Assembly (NCBI RefSeq): GCF_012911975.1
Contig: NZ_SMDQ01000052.1
Span: 1-41,584, forward strand
From: Nodosilinea sp. P-1105
GTDB taxonomy: Bacteria; Cyanobacteriota; Cyanobacteriia; Phormidesmidales; Phormidesmidaceae
Reading direction: 5' to 3'
Length of the DNA stretch: 41,584 nucleotides
The notes under the pieces were generated by a model. The model did no database searches. It worked only from the letters and a program-made list of their open reading frames with translations, and was not told the origin of the DNA. Below are positions 32,041 to 40,254 of the stretch, in pieces (within the stretch, counting starts at the first letter, position 1; every line of letters begins with the position of its first letter). Position numbers and translations under genes: made by a program.

Positions 32041-32171
32041 CCCCATCTCCCCACCTTCCCCATCTCCCCACCTTCCCCATCTCCCCACCTTCCCCATCTC
32101 CCCACCTTCCCCACTTCCCCCACCTCCCCACTTCCCCCACCTCCCCACTTCCCCCACCTCCCCACCTCCCC
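32041..32171. repeat. 17-bp minisatellite
   Basis: Four copies of CCCCATCTCCCCACCTT (32041-32108) are followed by three copies of CCCCACTTCCCCCACCT (32109-32159) and a partial unit. The array ends immediately at the stop codon of tenA (CTA, 32172-32174). The composition is extremely pyrimidine-biased on the plus strand, which could favour triplex or slipped structures. Positions 31911-32040 have nothing else. Confidence 0.9.
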
Positions 32172-32795
32172 CTACTCCTCCTGCCAAGCGGCCTCAAAAA
32201 AGGCCAACTCGCAGTCCATGGCATAGCCATAGGTGGTGTGAATCAAGGGGGAATCGGTGGCTTGGGCATTCACCAACTGCTCTAACTGTTGGGCCAAGGG
32301 CTCAAACTGTTCACTGCTGTAGGTGTCAATCCACTGGCTGTAGGCATGGGGGGCTGGTTGCGTCTGGGCCAGAGATTGCCCCAAAAAGGCATAGAGACGC
32401 ATACAGGGGGACATGGCCACCGCTGTCACCCCCGCATCTTGACTCCAGGCCGTACTGAGCAAGAAGTCGGTATAGCGGCGGGTGGCGGCCCCTGGGCTGA
32501 CGGTGCGCAGGTCAACGCCCCAGTCCTGGGCATAGCCCTGATGCAGGTTCAACTCCTCCATCACCCCGGCGGCGAGGGCATGAAAGGTTTGAAACATTTG
32601 CCAACTGGAGGCCTTGGCTGCCGCTACACTGTAGGCCCGGGCAAAGGCTTCCAAAAAAAAGGCATCTTGTCCGACGTAATAGGCAAACTTGGCTTTGGCC
32701 AGGGTGCCATCGCCAATGCCCTGGACAAAAGGATGGTTAAGACAGGCCACAGCTGTCGTGTGATGGGCTTGCCAGAGATCGGAGGAAAGGGGCAT
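32172..32795 (-). CDS. tenA: TenA-family aminopyrimidine aminohydrolase
   Basis: This 207-residue all-helical protein is of the usual family length. The catalytic cysteine lies in AMSPCMRLY and the conserved glutamate in DCELAFFEAAW near the C-terminus, with the FYVGQDAFFL-type segment (here AYYVGQDAFFLEAF) near residue 40. TenA salvages thiamin by hydrolysing amino-HMP precursors; the cysteine type also acts on thiamin in some species. The next gene on the same strand upstream is a CbbY-like HAD, 46 bases away, so they may be cotranscribed. Its stop codon directly adjoins the minisatellite. Confidence 0.9.
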   Translation of the reverse strand: MPLSSDLWQAHHTTAVACLNHPFVQGIGDGTLAKAKFAYYVGQDAFFLEAFARAYSVAAAKASSWQMFQTFHALAAGVMEELNLHQGYAQDWGVDLRTVSPGAATRRYTDFLLSTAWSQDAGVTAVAMSPCMRLYAFLGQSLAQTQPAPHAYSQWIDTYSSEQFEPLAQQLEQLVNAQATDSPLIHTTYGYAMDCELAFFEAAWQEE

Positions 32796-32841
32796 GGCGA
32801 TGGGGTATGGGGTTGCAGGGATAGGTAAGGGGGGACATCCG

Positions 32842-33618
32842 TTAGCTCACCTGGGCCAACAGGGTCTGGGCTAGCTCTAGGGAAAAATAGTAGGCATGGC
32901 GGGGGTCTCCATGCAACACTTCGAAGGGCAGGTTAGGCTCCCCCAGGTGGCTGATCACCAGGGCTGCCCCCTCTAGGGCATGGTTGCGGGTGTAGTCGTT
33001 CACTGTGACCACCGTGGGCAGCCCCGCTGCGATCGCCGCCTCCAACCCCTGCTGGCTATCTTCAAACACCAGGCAGCGGGCCGGGTCTAGATCCATGGCA
33101 CTGAGCACCAGTTGATAGATGTCCGGGGCCGGTTTCTTGGCGGCTACCATATCCCCAGCGGCAATGCATTCAAACCAGGTGGGCGCCTCTGCACCCAGCA
33201 GGGTTTCCAGCAGCGGGATGACATTATCTTTGGCACTGGTGGTCGCGATCGCCAACCGTATCCCCTGCCGTCGGGCTTCTGTTAGCAACCGCTTCACCCC
33301 AGGCCGCAGCGGAATCACCTGCTGAGCCAGCAACGCTTGGAAATGGCAATTTTTAGCCTGATGAAGCGCCACAATTAGTTCGGACTCAACGGTCACCGCT
33401 TGCTGCCGCCGAAATGCCGGTTGGTAGCGGTTAATGTAGTGGCAAATCCGCTCCTTGCCCCCCGCCACCCGCAACAGCTGGCCGTACAGGCCCACCGGCC
33501 AGTACCAGGGCAAGTCAAACTCCTGAAACGCTAAGTTAAAGGCTACCCGGTGCCCATCCCGCTCGGTTTCGGCCAGGGTGCCATCCACATCAAAAATTAA
33601 AGCCTCGGGATGTAGCAT
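32842..33618 (-). CDS. HAD-superfamily phosphatase, CbbY type
   Basis: The protein has 258 residues. HAD motif I is FDVDGTLAETERDGHR with nucleophile and acid aspartates, motif II is AIATTSAKDN, the motif III lysine lies in AAKKPAPDIY, and motif IV is CLVFEDSQQGLEAA. The helical cap after motif I (GHRVAFNLAFQEF) is typical of CbbY, which in photosynthetic organisms removes the inhibitory sugar xylulose-1,5-bisphosphate of Rubisco (known for CbbY homologues). This function is likely but not proven. It is upstream of tenA. Confidence 0.88.
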   Translation of the reverse strand: MLHPEALIFDVDGTLAETERDGHRVAFNLAFQEFDLPWYWPVGLYGQLLRVAGGKERICHYINRYQPAFRRQQAVTVESELIVALHQAKNCHFQALLAQQVIPLRPGVKRLLTEARRQGIRLAIATTSAKDNVIPLLETLLGAEAPTWFECIAAGDMVAAKKPAPDIYQLVLSAMDLDPARCLVFEDSQQGLEAAIAAGLPTVVTVNDYTRNHALEGAALVISHLGEPNLPFEVLHGDPRHAYYFSLELAQTLLAQVS

Positions 33619-33741
33619 AGGAAAACATCAGCAGACATGAGCACCGAATCGCCTTAGGCAACCCGATTCTAGCCGAGATGCGGGCCATTTCACCGTAGGA
33701 TGAAGAAGCACCTCCAGCTGTTGTCAACGATTACAAAGAGT

Positions 33742-34731
33742 ATGGATATCAAGCACGGTTTTGTTGACACCGTCGGTAATACCCCCCTAATTCGCCTGCA
33801 TAGCGTTAGTGAAGCCACCGGCTGCGACATTTTAGGCAAAGCCGAATTTCTTAATCCCGGGGGCTCGGTGAAAGACCGGGCCGCCCTGTACATCATCAAA
33901 GACGCCGAAGAGAAGGGGTTGCTAAAACCCGGCGGTACCGTGGTCGAAGGCACTGCGGGCAATACTGGCATTGGTCTGGCCCACATCTGTAACGCCAAAG
34001 GCTACCGCTGCTTGATCGTGATTCCCGAAACCCAGTCCCAAGAAAAGATTGACCTGCTGCGCACCCTGGGGGCCGAGGTTAGAACCGTGCCCGCCGTTCC
34101 CTATCGAGACCCCAACAACTACGTGAAAGTTTCGGGTCGCCTGGCGGATGAGATGGAGAACGCCATTTGGGCCAACCAGTTTGATAACCTGGCCAACCGT
34201 CGAGCCCATTACGAGACCACTGGCCCCGAAATTTGGGCCCAAACCGAGGGCACCATTAACGGCTGGGTTGCCGCTACTGGCACCGGTGGCACCTATGCCG
34301 GTACAGCCCTGTTCTTAAAGGAGCAACGGTCTGAGGTCCGCTGCGTCGTGGCTGACCCCATGGGCAGCGGCCTCTACAGCTACATCAAAACCGGGGAAAT
34401 TAAACCGGAGGGTAACTCCATCACCGAAGGTATCGGTAACAGCCGGATTACCGCCAACATGGAAGATGTACCGATTGACGATGCCCTTCAAGTGAACGAC
34501 GCTGATGCCCTGCGAACGATTTACCAACTGCTGTATAAAGATGGGCTATTTATGGGCGGTTCAGTGGGGATCAACGTGGCGGCGGCGGTGCAACTGGCTC
34601 AGCAAATGGGGCCAGGTCACCGGATTGTTACTGTGCTGTGTGACAGTGGCTCCCGTTACCAGTCACGCATTTACAGCCGTGCTTGGCTAGACGCAAAGGG
34701 ACTGTGGTCAGATGATTTGCTCCCCCGCTAA
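33742..34731 (+). CDS. cysK: Cysteine synthase A (O-acetylserine sulfhydrylase)
   Basis: The protein has 329 residues from ATG 33742 (MDIKHGFVDTVGNTPLIRL). The pyridoxal-phosphate lysine is in GGSVKDRAA (Lys44), the substrate-binding loop is EGTAGNTGIG, and the phosphate loop is ATGTGGTYAG. It forms cysteine from O-acetylserine and sulfide in the cytoplasm. An earlier in-frame ATG at 33700 would add 14 residues, which the family does not need. It is a monocistronic-looking gene on the plus strand, divergent from the HAD/tenA pair. Length is within the CysK/CBS-like range. Confidence 0.9.
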   Translation: MDIKHGFVDTVGNTPLIRLHSVSEATGCDILGKAEFLNPGGSVKDRAALYIIKDAEEKGLLKPGGTVVEGTAGNTGIGLAHICNAKGYRCLIVIPETQSQEKIDLLRTLGAEVRTVPAVPYRDPNNYVKVSGRLADEMENAIWANQFDNLANRRAHYETTGPEIWAQTEGTINGWVAATGTGGTYAGTALFLKEQRSEVRCVVADPMGSGLYSYIKTGEIKPEGNSITEGIGNSRITANMEDVPIDDALQVNDADALRTIYQLLYKDGLFMGGSVGINVAAAVQLAQQMGPGHRIVTVLCDSGSRYQSRIYSRAWLDAKGLWSDDLLPR

Positions 34732-34872
34732 TCCTAGGGCCAAGTTCTAAACCGTCTGCCAAGATTACCCCAAGGGTAAAATCTGTGAGTATGATCTGTG
34801 AATAGCTGCTTTTGATTCAGAAGCTCTTTTTCATCCACTGTTTACTATCGCCTAACTGCGGGGATAATACCT

Positions 34873-35496
34873 GTGACCGACCAGCCTGATAAATCACCAC
34901 TGCCACCAGATCCTTCCGTAGAAAAACCCCCAGGGACACCCCTGCCCAAGGTAGATCCCACCAAGCAGCGTCATAATCCTTGGGTAGAGGGGTTGCAAAC
35001 CATTGGCTTGAGTGTGGTGTTGGCTCTGGGAATTCGTCACTTTGTGGCTGAGGCCCGGTATATTCCATCGGGCTCCATGGAGCCCACTCTGCAGATTAAC
35101 GATCGCCTGGTGGTGGAGAAAATCAGCTATAACTTCAACCCGCCAGAACGGGGGGACATCGTTGTGTTTTGGCCCCCAGACAGTCTCACACCTCCTGGCC
35201 AACGACGGGATGCTTTTATTAAGCGGGTGATTGGGCTACCTGGGGAGGTGGTCGAAGTCAGTAATGGGCAGGTGATTGTTGACGGCGTTGTCCTGGAAGA
35301 AGACTACATCATGGCCCCCCCCAGCTATGAGTGGGGGCCTGAACAGGTTGACGATGAGTCTTACTTGGTGCTGGGAGACAACCGCAATAGCAGCTATGAC
35401 AGCCATTCTTGGGGGTTTGTACCTGCTGAAAATATTATTGGCCGGGCCTTGGTCCGCTTCTGGCCCCCCAGCCGAGTTGGCCTGATTGATGACTAG
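34873..35496 (+). CDS. lepB: Signal peptidase I
   Basis: The protein has 207 residues from a GTG at 34873. An N-terminal cytoplasmic proline-rich stretch is followed by a single transmembrane span (GLSVVLALGIRHFV). The catalytic serine lies in IPSGSMEPTL (Ser68) and the general-base lysine in DAFIKRVIG (Lys117). The C-terminal GDNRNSSYDSHSWGFV is the box D/E signature. It removes signal peptides from exported proteins at the membrane, including those predicted for the rhodanese, the amidase and the DUF4198-like protein in this window. Confidence 0.93.
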   Translation: MTDQPDKSPLPPDPSVEKPPGTPLPKVDPTKQRHNPWVEGLQTIGLSVVLALGIRHFVAEARYIPSGSMEPTLQINDRLVVEKISYNFNPPERGDIVVFWPPDSLTPPGQRRDAFIKRVIGLPGEVVEVSNGQVIVDGVVLEEDYIMAPPSYEWGPEQVDDESYLVLGDNRNSSYDSHSWGFVPAENIIGRALVRFWPPSRVGLIDD

Positions 35497-35795
35497 TATT
35501 GGCTGGCAGCATGACGGCCACCGTTGCTGAGGATGTCAGGTTCTAGGCAGGCCGTAAGCCGAAAACCGTAAACTGCCCCAGCTAGTTATCTTGCCCTTGG
35601 CCGTTGACTGGCGTTGGGCAGATCATTAAATGTTTCGGGTCATTTTCGATTGGCCTAAATTGCGGCTGTTACTCTACTAGAACTTACCCAGATTTTTCTA
35701 GGGGATTTTAGGTCACCTGTTTCTCGGCCATCGTTAACAACCCCTACTGTTATGATAAAGAGCATTGTAGGAGGGTAATTTTCCACTTTTTTTCT
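35497..35795 (+). promoter_or_regulatory. metG upstream region
   Basis: There is no gene. TATGATAAAG at 35751-35760 is a good -10 candidate. An AGGAGGG near 35768-35775 is about 21 bases from the metG ATG, unusually far for a ribosome-binding site. A CTAGA/TCTAG pair near 35680-35702 is a short inverted repeat. Nothing else stands out. Confidence 0.35.
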
Positions 35796-37403
35796 ATGAC
35801 CCCATCCCCCGCTAAAACGCAAAAATTCTCAATTACAACGCCGCTTTATTACGTTAACGATCTGCCTCACATCGGTAGTGCGTACACGACAATTGCGGCT
35901 GATGTGGTGGCTCGGTTCCATCGGCTAGTGGGGCACAGGGTGTTGATGATCACCGGCACCGATGAGCATGGACAAAAGATTTTGCGCACGGCTCAAGAGC
36001 GGGATGTGCCCCCCCAGCAGCATTGCGATCAGGTGGCGGCTGGGTTTGAACGGCTGTGGCAGCAACTGAATATTGCCTACGATCGCTTTAGCCGCACAAC
36101 CGCAGAGCGGCATCACGCTATTGTGAACCAGTTCTTTCAGCGGGTGTGGGACCAGGGCGACATTTACAAGGGGCAGCAACAGGGCTGGTACTGTGTCTCT
36201 TGCGAAGAATTCAAAGAAGAGCGCGATCTGCTGCCCAACAAGCATTGCCCTATCCATACCAACAAGCCGGTGGAATGGCGAGATGAGCAAAATTATTTCT
36301 TCCGCTTATCTAAATACCAGGAATCTTTGGAGAAACTGTACGCTGAGCAACCTGACTTTATTCAGCCAGAGACTCGCCGTAATGAGGTGTTGAGCTTTGT
36401 CAAACGGGGGCTACAGGACTTTTCAATTTCTCGGGTGAATCTAGATTGGGGATTTCCAGTCCCTACCGATCCAGAGCACACCCTGTATGTGTGGTTTGAT
36501 GCCCTGTTGGGATATGTAACTGCCCTACAAGATCCGTCAGAAACGCCGGACTTAGATGCCGCGATCGCCCAATGGTGGCCAATCAACATTCACCTGATTG
36601 GCAAAGATATCCTGCGATTTCACGCCGTCTACTGGCCAGCTATGCTGATGTCGGCGGGGTTGCCGACACCTGGGCGCGTCTTTGGCCATGGTTTTTTGAC
36701 CAAAGATGGCCAAAAGATGGGCAAAAGTCTAGGGAATACCCTCGATCCGGTAGAGCTGACCGAAAAGTACGGTGCAGATGCCGTTCGCTACTATTTCTTG
36801 CGAGAAATTGAGTTTGGCAAAGATGGCGACTTCAGCGAAACCCGGTTTATCAATGTGCTCAATGCTGATCTAGCTAACGATTTGGGTAACTTACTCAATC
36901 GCACAGCCAAGATGGCGGCGCGCTATTGTAAAGGAAGGGTACCTGATGTTGATGCTAGCGTTATTTCCCCTGATCACAAGTTAAAAGCTCTAGGTCAGCC
37001 CCTGGCCGATACTGTGACTGTAGCCTACACCAACCTCAACTTTAGTCGGGCCTGTACATCAGTGCTGGCGTTGGTGCAGGCCAGCAACAAATTCCTAGAC
37101 GAACAAGCCCCCTGGAGTTTATACAAGCAGGGCAAGCAGGCTGAAACTGAACAGGTGCTCTATGCCGTCCTGGAGTCGGTACGGTTAGCGGCCTATCTGT
37201 TGTCGCCGGTGATTCCCGCCATTAGCATCGACATTTACCGGCAGCTAGGGTTCGATGCCGACTTTAACGATAAATCCATTGGCGATCGCCTCCCCTTTAG
37301 CGATCATGCCTGCTGGGGATACTTGCCCGCTGGTCAGCCCCTTGGCCAAACCTCTCCAGTATTTCAGCGTCTCGAACTACCCCAGGCTATGCCCACGACT
37401 TAA
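35796..37403 (+). CDS. metG: Methionyl-tRNA synthetase
   Basis: This 535-residue class I synthetase has the HIGH-type motif PHIGSAYTTI and the KMSKS-type motif GQKMGKSLGNTL. The connecting peptide contains only some of the usual cysteine-rich zinc knuckle (WYCVSCEEFKEE, NKHCPIH). There is no C-terminal tRNA-binding EMAP-like domain, so it is of the short form. It charges tRNA-Met for initiation and elongation. It is followed at 87 bases by the NYN-domain gene on the same strand. Confidence 0.95.
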   Translation: MTPSPAKTQKFSITTPLYYVNDLPHIGSAYTTIAADVVARFHRLVGHRVLMITGTDEHGQKILRTAQERDVPPQQHCDQVAAGFERLWQQLNIAYDRFSRTTAERHHAIVNQFFQRVWDQGDIYKGQQQGWYCVSCEEFKEERDLLPNKHCPIHTNKPVEWRDEQNYFFRLSKYQESLEKLYAEQPDFIQPETRRNEVLSFVKRGLQDFSISRVNLDWGFPVPTDPEHTLYVWFDALLGYVTALQDPSETPDLDAAIAQWWPINIHLIGKDILRFHAVYWPAMLMSAGLPTPGRVFGHGFLTKDGQKMGKSLGNTLDPVELTEKYGADAVRYYFLREIEFGKDGDFSETRFINVLNADLANDLGNLLNRTAKMAARYCKGRVPDVDASVISPDHKLKALGQPLADTVTVAYTNLNFSRACTSVLALVQASNKFLDEQAPWSLYKQGKQAETEQVLYAVLESVRLAAYLLSPVIPAISIDIYRQLGFDADFNDKSIGDRLPFSDHACWGYLPAGQPLGQTSPVFQRLELPQAMPTT

Positions 37404-37489
37404 TAGCTGCTGGATGATTAATTAGCCTATTTTGCTCCTTTTAAGCCCCAATAACATCAAAGCCATAAGAAGACAACGGATAAAAACTC

Positions 37490-38122
37490 ATGTTAGATGC
37501 CCATTCTTTGATAAGTGAAGACGCTATATTTACCCCCGAGCAGGTGCTTGGTAACCGGGGGCGGGTGGCCATTTTTATTGATGGTTCCAACCTGTTTTAT
37601 GCGGCGCTACAGCTTGGAATTGAAATTGACTATACCAAGCTACTCTGCAAGCTCACGGCTGGTTCTCGCCTGTTCCGCTCCTTTTTCTATACCGGGGTAG
37701 ACCGCACCAATGAAAAGCAGCAGGGCTTTTTGTTGTGGATGCGCCGTAACGGCTATCGGGTGATTGCCAAAGACCTGGTGCAACTGCCGGATGGCTCTAA
37801 AAAAGCCAACCTGGATGTCGAAATTGCCGTCGATCTGGTGGCCCTTGTGGATTACTATGACACGGCTGTTTTGGTTAGCGGCGATGGTGATCTGGCTTAT
37901 GCCGCCGATGCCGCCAGCTACCGGGGAGCCCGCATTGAAGTGGTCAGCCTGCGCTCGATGACGAGCGATAGTCTGATTAACGTGGCCGATCGCTACATCG
38001 ACCTGGATGGGGTCAAAGATGACATTAAAAAGCTACCCCGCAACCCCACAACGAATAACCACAGCTATACGTATCGGCCCCTACCGGTCATGGTTAATCC
38101 TGACGGCAACCTGCCAGAATAG
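37490..38122 (+). CDS. NYN-domain protein of the LabA/DUF88 family
   Basis: The protein has 210 residues. The PIN-like NYN fold is marked by acidic residues in FIDGSNLFYAAL, KANLDVEIAVDLV and SGDGDLAYAADAA, which form a predicted metal centre, and by GARIEVVSL. In Synechococcus, LabA is a circadian output factor that represses transcription. Similar nucleases in other bacteria act on RNA. Whether this protein is LabA itself, the paralogue LalA or another member is not clear from motifs. It is upstream of lptC by 59 bases and probably cotranscribed. Confidence 0.85.
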   Translation: MLDAHSLISEDAIFTPEQVLGNRGRVAIFIDGSNLFYAALQLGIEIDYTKLLCKLTAGSRLFRSFFYTGVDRTNEKQQGFLLWMRRNGYRVIAKDLVQLPDGSKKANLDVEIAVDLVALVDYYDTAVLVSGDGDLAYAADAASYRGARIEVVSLRSMTSDSLINVADRYIDLDGVKDDIKKLPRNPTTNNHSYTYRPLPVMVNPDGNLPE

Positions 38123-38181
38123 GAGGGGTACAGCCCTGCCCCCTGACGGGGGGATAATCGCCTAACAGGGGAGTCGATAGC

Positions 38182-39333
38182 ATGGTGAAATGGCGAATCA
38201 TAGCTGCAGGGGTGCTGGGGCTTGGCGCTGCGATCGCGCTGTACAGCTTTCTAACCACCGACCCAGCGGTGCTCCCTGGCACTGACTTGACGGAAGACTC
38301 TGAGGTGACCGAACCTGGCCTGACCCTGCGGGATGTCACCCTAGAACAACCCGACGAGGAAGGGAACCCTATGTGGCGGGTGAAGGGGGACGAGGTCACC
38401 TACAGCCCCGACTTACAAATCGCCTACATTGTGCGCCCCGATGGGCAACTGTTTCAGGACGGCGAGGCCATTTACGAAGTCACCGCCGACACTGGGGAAG
38501 TGCAGGAAAACGGGCGGGTAATTTTTCTGCGGGGCAACATTGTGGCCACTGGCATCAAAAACAATGCCATTCTACGGGGCAACGAACTGGAGTGGCGTCC
38601 CGATGAGGACCGACTGGTGATTCGCAACCAAATCACCGGCAGCCACCCCCAACTGCGAGCCTCAGCCCAGGAAGCCCGAGTCTACAACCGCGATAACCGC
38701 ATGGAGCTCTTGGGCCAAGTGGTCGCTAGTACGGTTGTCGAGGACCCTCGCCAAGAGCCCTGGCTAAAGCTTCAGGCAGAAGAACTGGTGTGGCACTGGG
38801 AGGAAGAGCGCATCGATAGCCCTCAACCCCTACGGGTCGAGCAGTTCAAAAACAACAGTATCTCTGATGTGATTGTGGGTCAGCGGGGAGCGGTGGACTT
38901 GGCAGACGCCCTGGTTACCCTGCGGGGCCAGGTGGCCATGGACATGCTAGAGATGCCGTTGCGGGTGACCAGCGACGCTGTGGACTGGCAGGTGGAGACA
39001 GAATTGGTCACCATCAATCAACCCCTGACGGTGGTTCACCCCGAAGCCCAGGTGCGCGTTACGGCCCGTCGGGGCCGCATGAACCTGGCCGATGAAGTGG
39101 TTTACCTGTCCCAGGATGTGGTCGCCATTGGCCAGGAAAATCAATCCCGCTTAACCACCGATAACTTGACCTGGACCGTCAATGACCAGGTGCTCGTGGC
39201 CGAAGGTCGAGTCAACTACCGCCAGGTGAATCCAACCATTAACCTGAATGGCCCCCGGGCAGTGGGTCGCCTAGATCAGCAAACCGTGGTGGTGGACGGT
39301 GGCGGTGTGGTCACAGAAATTGTGCCGAATTAA
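38182..39333 (+). CDS. lptC: LptC, lipopolysaccharide export protein (long form)
   Basis: The protein has 383 residues, twice the roughly 190 of enterobacterial LptC. A single N-terminal membrane anchor (IIAAGVLGLGAAIALYSFL) is followed by beta-jellyroll repeats with the LptC/LptA-like pattern (LTLRDVTLEQPDEEGNPMWRV; then VTYSPDLQIAYI, GEIYEVTA-type strands). It bridges the LptB2FG transporter and the periplasmic LptA-like duct. The long C-terminal half may replace or extend LptA. It ends in the R1 repeat 12 bases downstream. The ATG has a GGGAG upstream. Confidence 0.85.
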   Translation: MVKWRIIAAGVLGLGAAIALYSFLTTDPAVLPGTDLTEDSEVTEPGLTLRDVTLEQPDEEGNPMWRVKGDEVTYSPDLQIAYIVRPDGQLFQDGEAIYEVTADTGEVQENGRVIFLRGNIVATGIKNNAILRGNELEWRPDEDRLVIRNQITGSHPQLRASAQEARVYNRDNRMELLGQVVASTVVEDPRQEPWLKLQAEELVWHWEEERIDSPQPLRVEQFKNNSISDVIVGQRGAVDLADALVTLRGQVAMDMLEMPLRVTSDAVDWQVETELVTINQPLTVVHPEAQVRVTARRGRMNLADEVVYLSQDVVAIGQENQSRLTTDNLTWTVNDQVLVAEGRVNYRQVNPTINLNGPRAVGRLDQQTVVVDGGGVVTEIVPN

Positions 39334-39345
39334 GTCAAATTCAAA

Positions 39346-39541
39346 CCCTCCGACGGAGGGGTGCCCGTTCGCGTTCGCGAAGCGTTCCGAGGAAAAGCGT
39401 TCCGCAGGAAAGGGCGGGGTGGGTTCTTCGGGTTTGAGTTGACCCACCCCTACCCCTCCCAAGGAGGGGATTTCGGACCTTGACGCTACTAAATTTCTAG
39501 GTTTGTTAATTCTAAATTCAAAACCTGTACTGGCACTCTAG
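39346..39541. repeat. Dispersed repeat family R1, copy 2, with a 45-bp insertion
   Basis: The core (GACGGAGGGGTGCCC, then GGGCGGGGTGGGTT, TTGACCCACCCCTACCCC and GGAGGGGATTTCGGACC) matches the copy at 14835-14988. Between GTGCCC and GGGCGGGG it carries 45 extra bases (39367-39411) containing TTCGCGTTCGCGAAGCG, itself a palindromic unit. It begins 12 bases after the lptC stop. Confidence 0.85.
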
Positions 39542-39585
39542 AGCCAAAAAAACAGGGCTAACCCGCCGAGGTCTGAATCTGCAGA

Positions 39586-39924
39586 CTACTCTAGCAGGAT
39601 GGTTTTGGTCAAAATCACCATCCATACCTCGACTCCGCTCGGTAGAGCCCCCTCGACTGGGCTCGGTGGCGTCTCCTCGGTGGAGTTAACGGCTGGGGGA
39701 GCCCCTCCACCCTGGGGAATCGGCAAGGGCTCACTCCAGTCGTTGGGCTCGGCATAACCCAGGGCATGGAGGATTTTAATCGTCCGGTCCAGGGCGGGCA
39801 GGCTGCCGTAGAGCAGATGGCGCACTCGCTCGGGTCGAGGCGGGCGGGGATTGCTGGCCGACGGCGGCAGGCTAGACGCACTGCCGGACGCAGCCCCTGC
39901 GCCTGGTTCAAGATATTGCAACAT
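39586..39924 (-). CDS. Conserved cyanobacterial hypothetical with in-frame repeat
   Basis: The protein has 112 residues from ATG 39924 (MLQYLEPGAGAASG). The middle segment RHLLYGSLPALDRTIKILHA and LGYAEPNDWSEPLP resembles a small conserved cyanobacterial protein that usually runs directly into a GEVMSILTK-type ending. Here the ending is VEVWMVILTK and an extra stretch (TEETPPSPVEGALPSG) precedes it. That stretch coincides with two 16-bp direct repeats at DNA level (39628-39643, 39652-39667), so a repeat element seems to have been inserted in frame. Function unknown. Confidence 0.7.
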   Translation of the reverse strand: MLQYLEPGAGAASGSASSLPPSASNPRPPRPERVRHLLYGSLPALDRTIKILHALGYAEPNDWSEPLPIPQGGGAPPAVNSTEETPPSPVEGALPSGVEVWMVILTKTILLE

Positions 39925-39973
39925 CGGTTCTGTTTCCTTTTTTGCGTTTGCAGAGAACAAACCCTTCGCCGCC

Positions 39974-40004
39974 ATCCCCTCCTGGGAGGATCAGGGGTGG
40001 GTTT
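39974..40004. repeat. Partial inverted copy of repeat family R1
   Basis: Reverse complemented, this stretch reads ACCCACCCCTGATCC then CCCAGGAGGGGAT, matching the right half of R1 (GACCCACCCCTACCCC, then CCAAAGGAGGGGAT) in inverted orientation. It is too short to call a full copy. Confidence 0.55.
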
Positions 40005-40023
40005 GAGGAAAACAGAACGCGAA

Positions 40024-40068
40024 AACCCTAGCCACCCACGCTGGACGTGCAAACTGGGTGCTAGGGTT
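40024..40068. other. Stable hairpin, stem of 14 with one bulged C
   Basis: AACCCTAGCCACCCA (40024-40038) pairs with TGGGTGCTAGGGTT (40055-40068), leaving a single unpaired C and a 16-base loop. It lies between the small hypothetical gene and the integrase. There is no T-run. The surrounding 40069-40254 holds only a small CCGTTC/GAACGG hairpin. Confidence 0.7.
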
Positions 40069-40254
40069 GATCCTAGCCTCGCAATCTGCTGGTTAGACTT
40101 GCGGGGTTAGCTGTTCGTAGGTGGTCGCACACCTGCGGACAGCGCCAAAGCTTTCGAGTTCTGTGTGGTCACCGTTCGGTTGAACGGCTTAATGTAAGAG
40201 CATAGTGGGGTAGGTCTCTACCGTCAACCGTAGGGTAACAATTATCCTTGCCCC

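Noticed and set aside
40160-40190. CCGTTC-GGTT-GAACGG as an intI terminator
   Set aside because: The stem is only six pairs and has no T-run on the minus strand.
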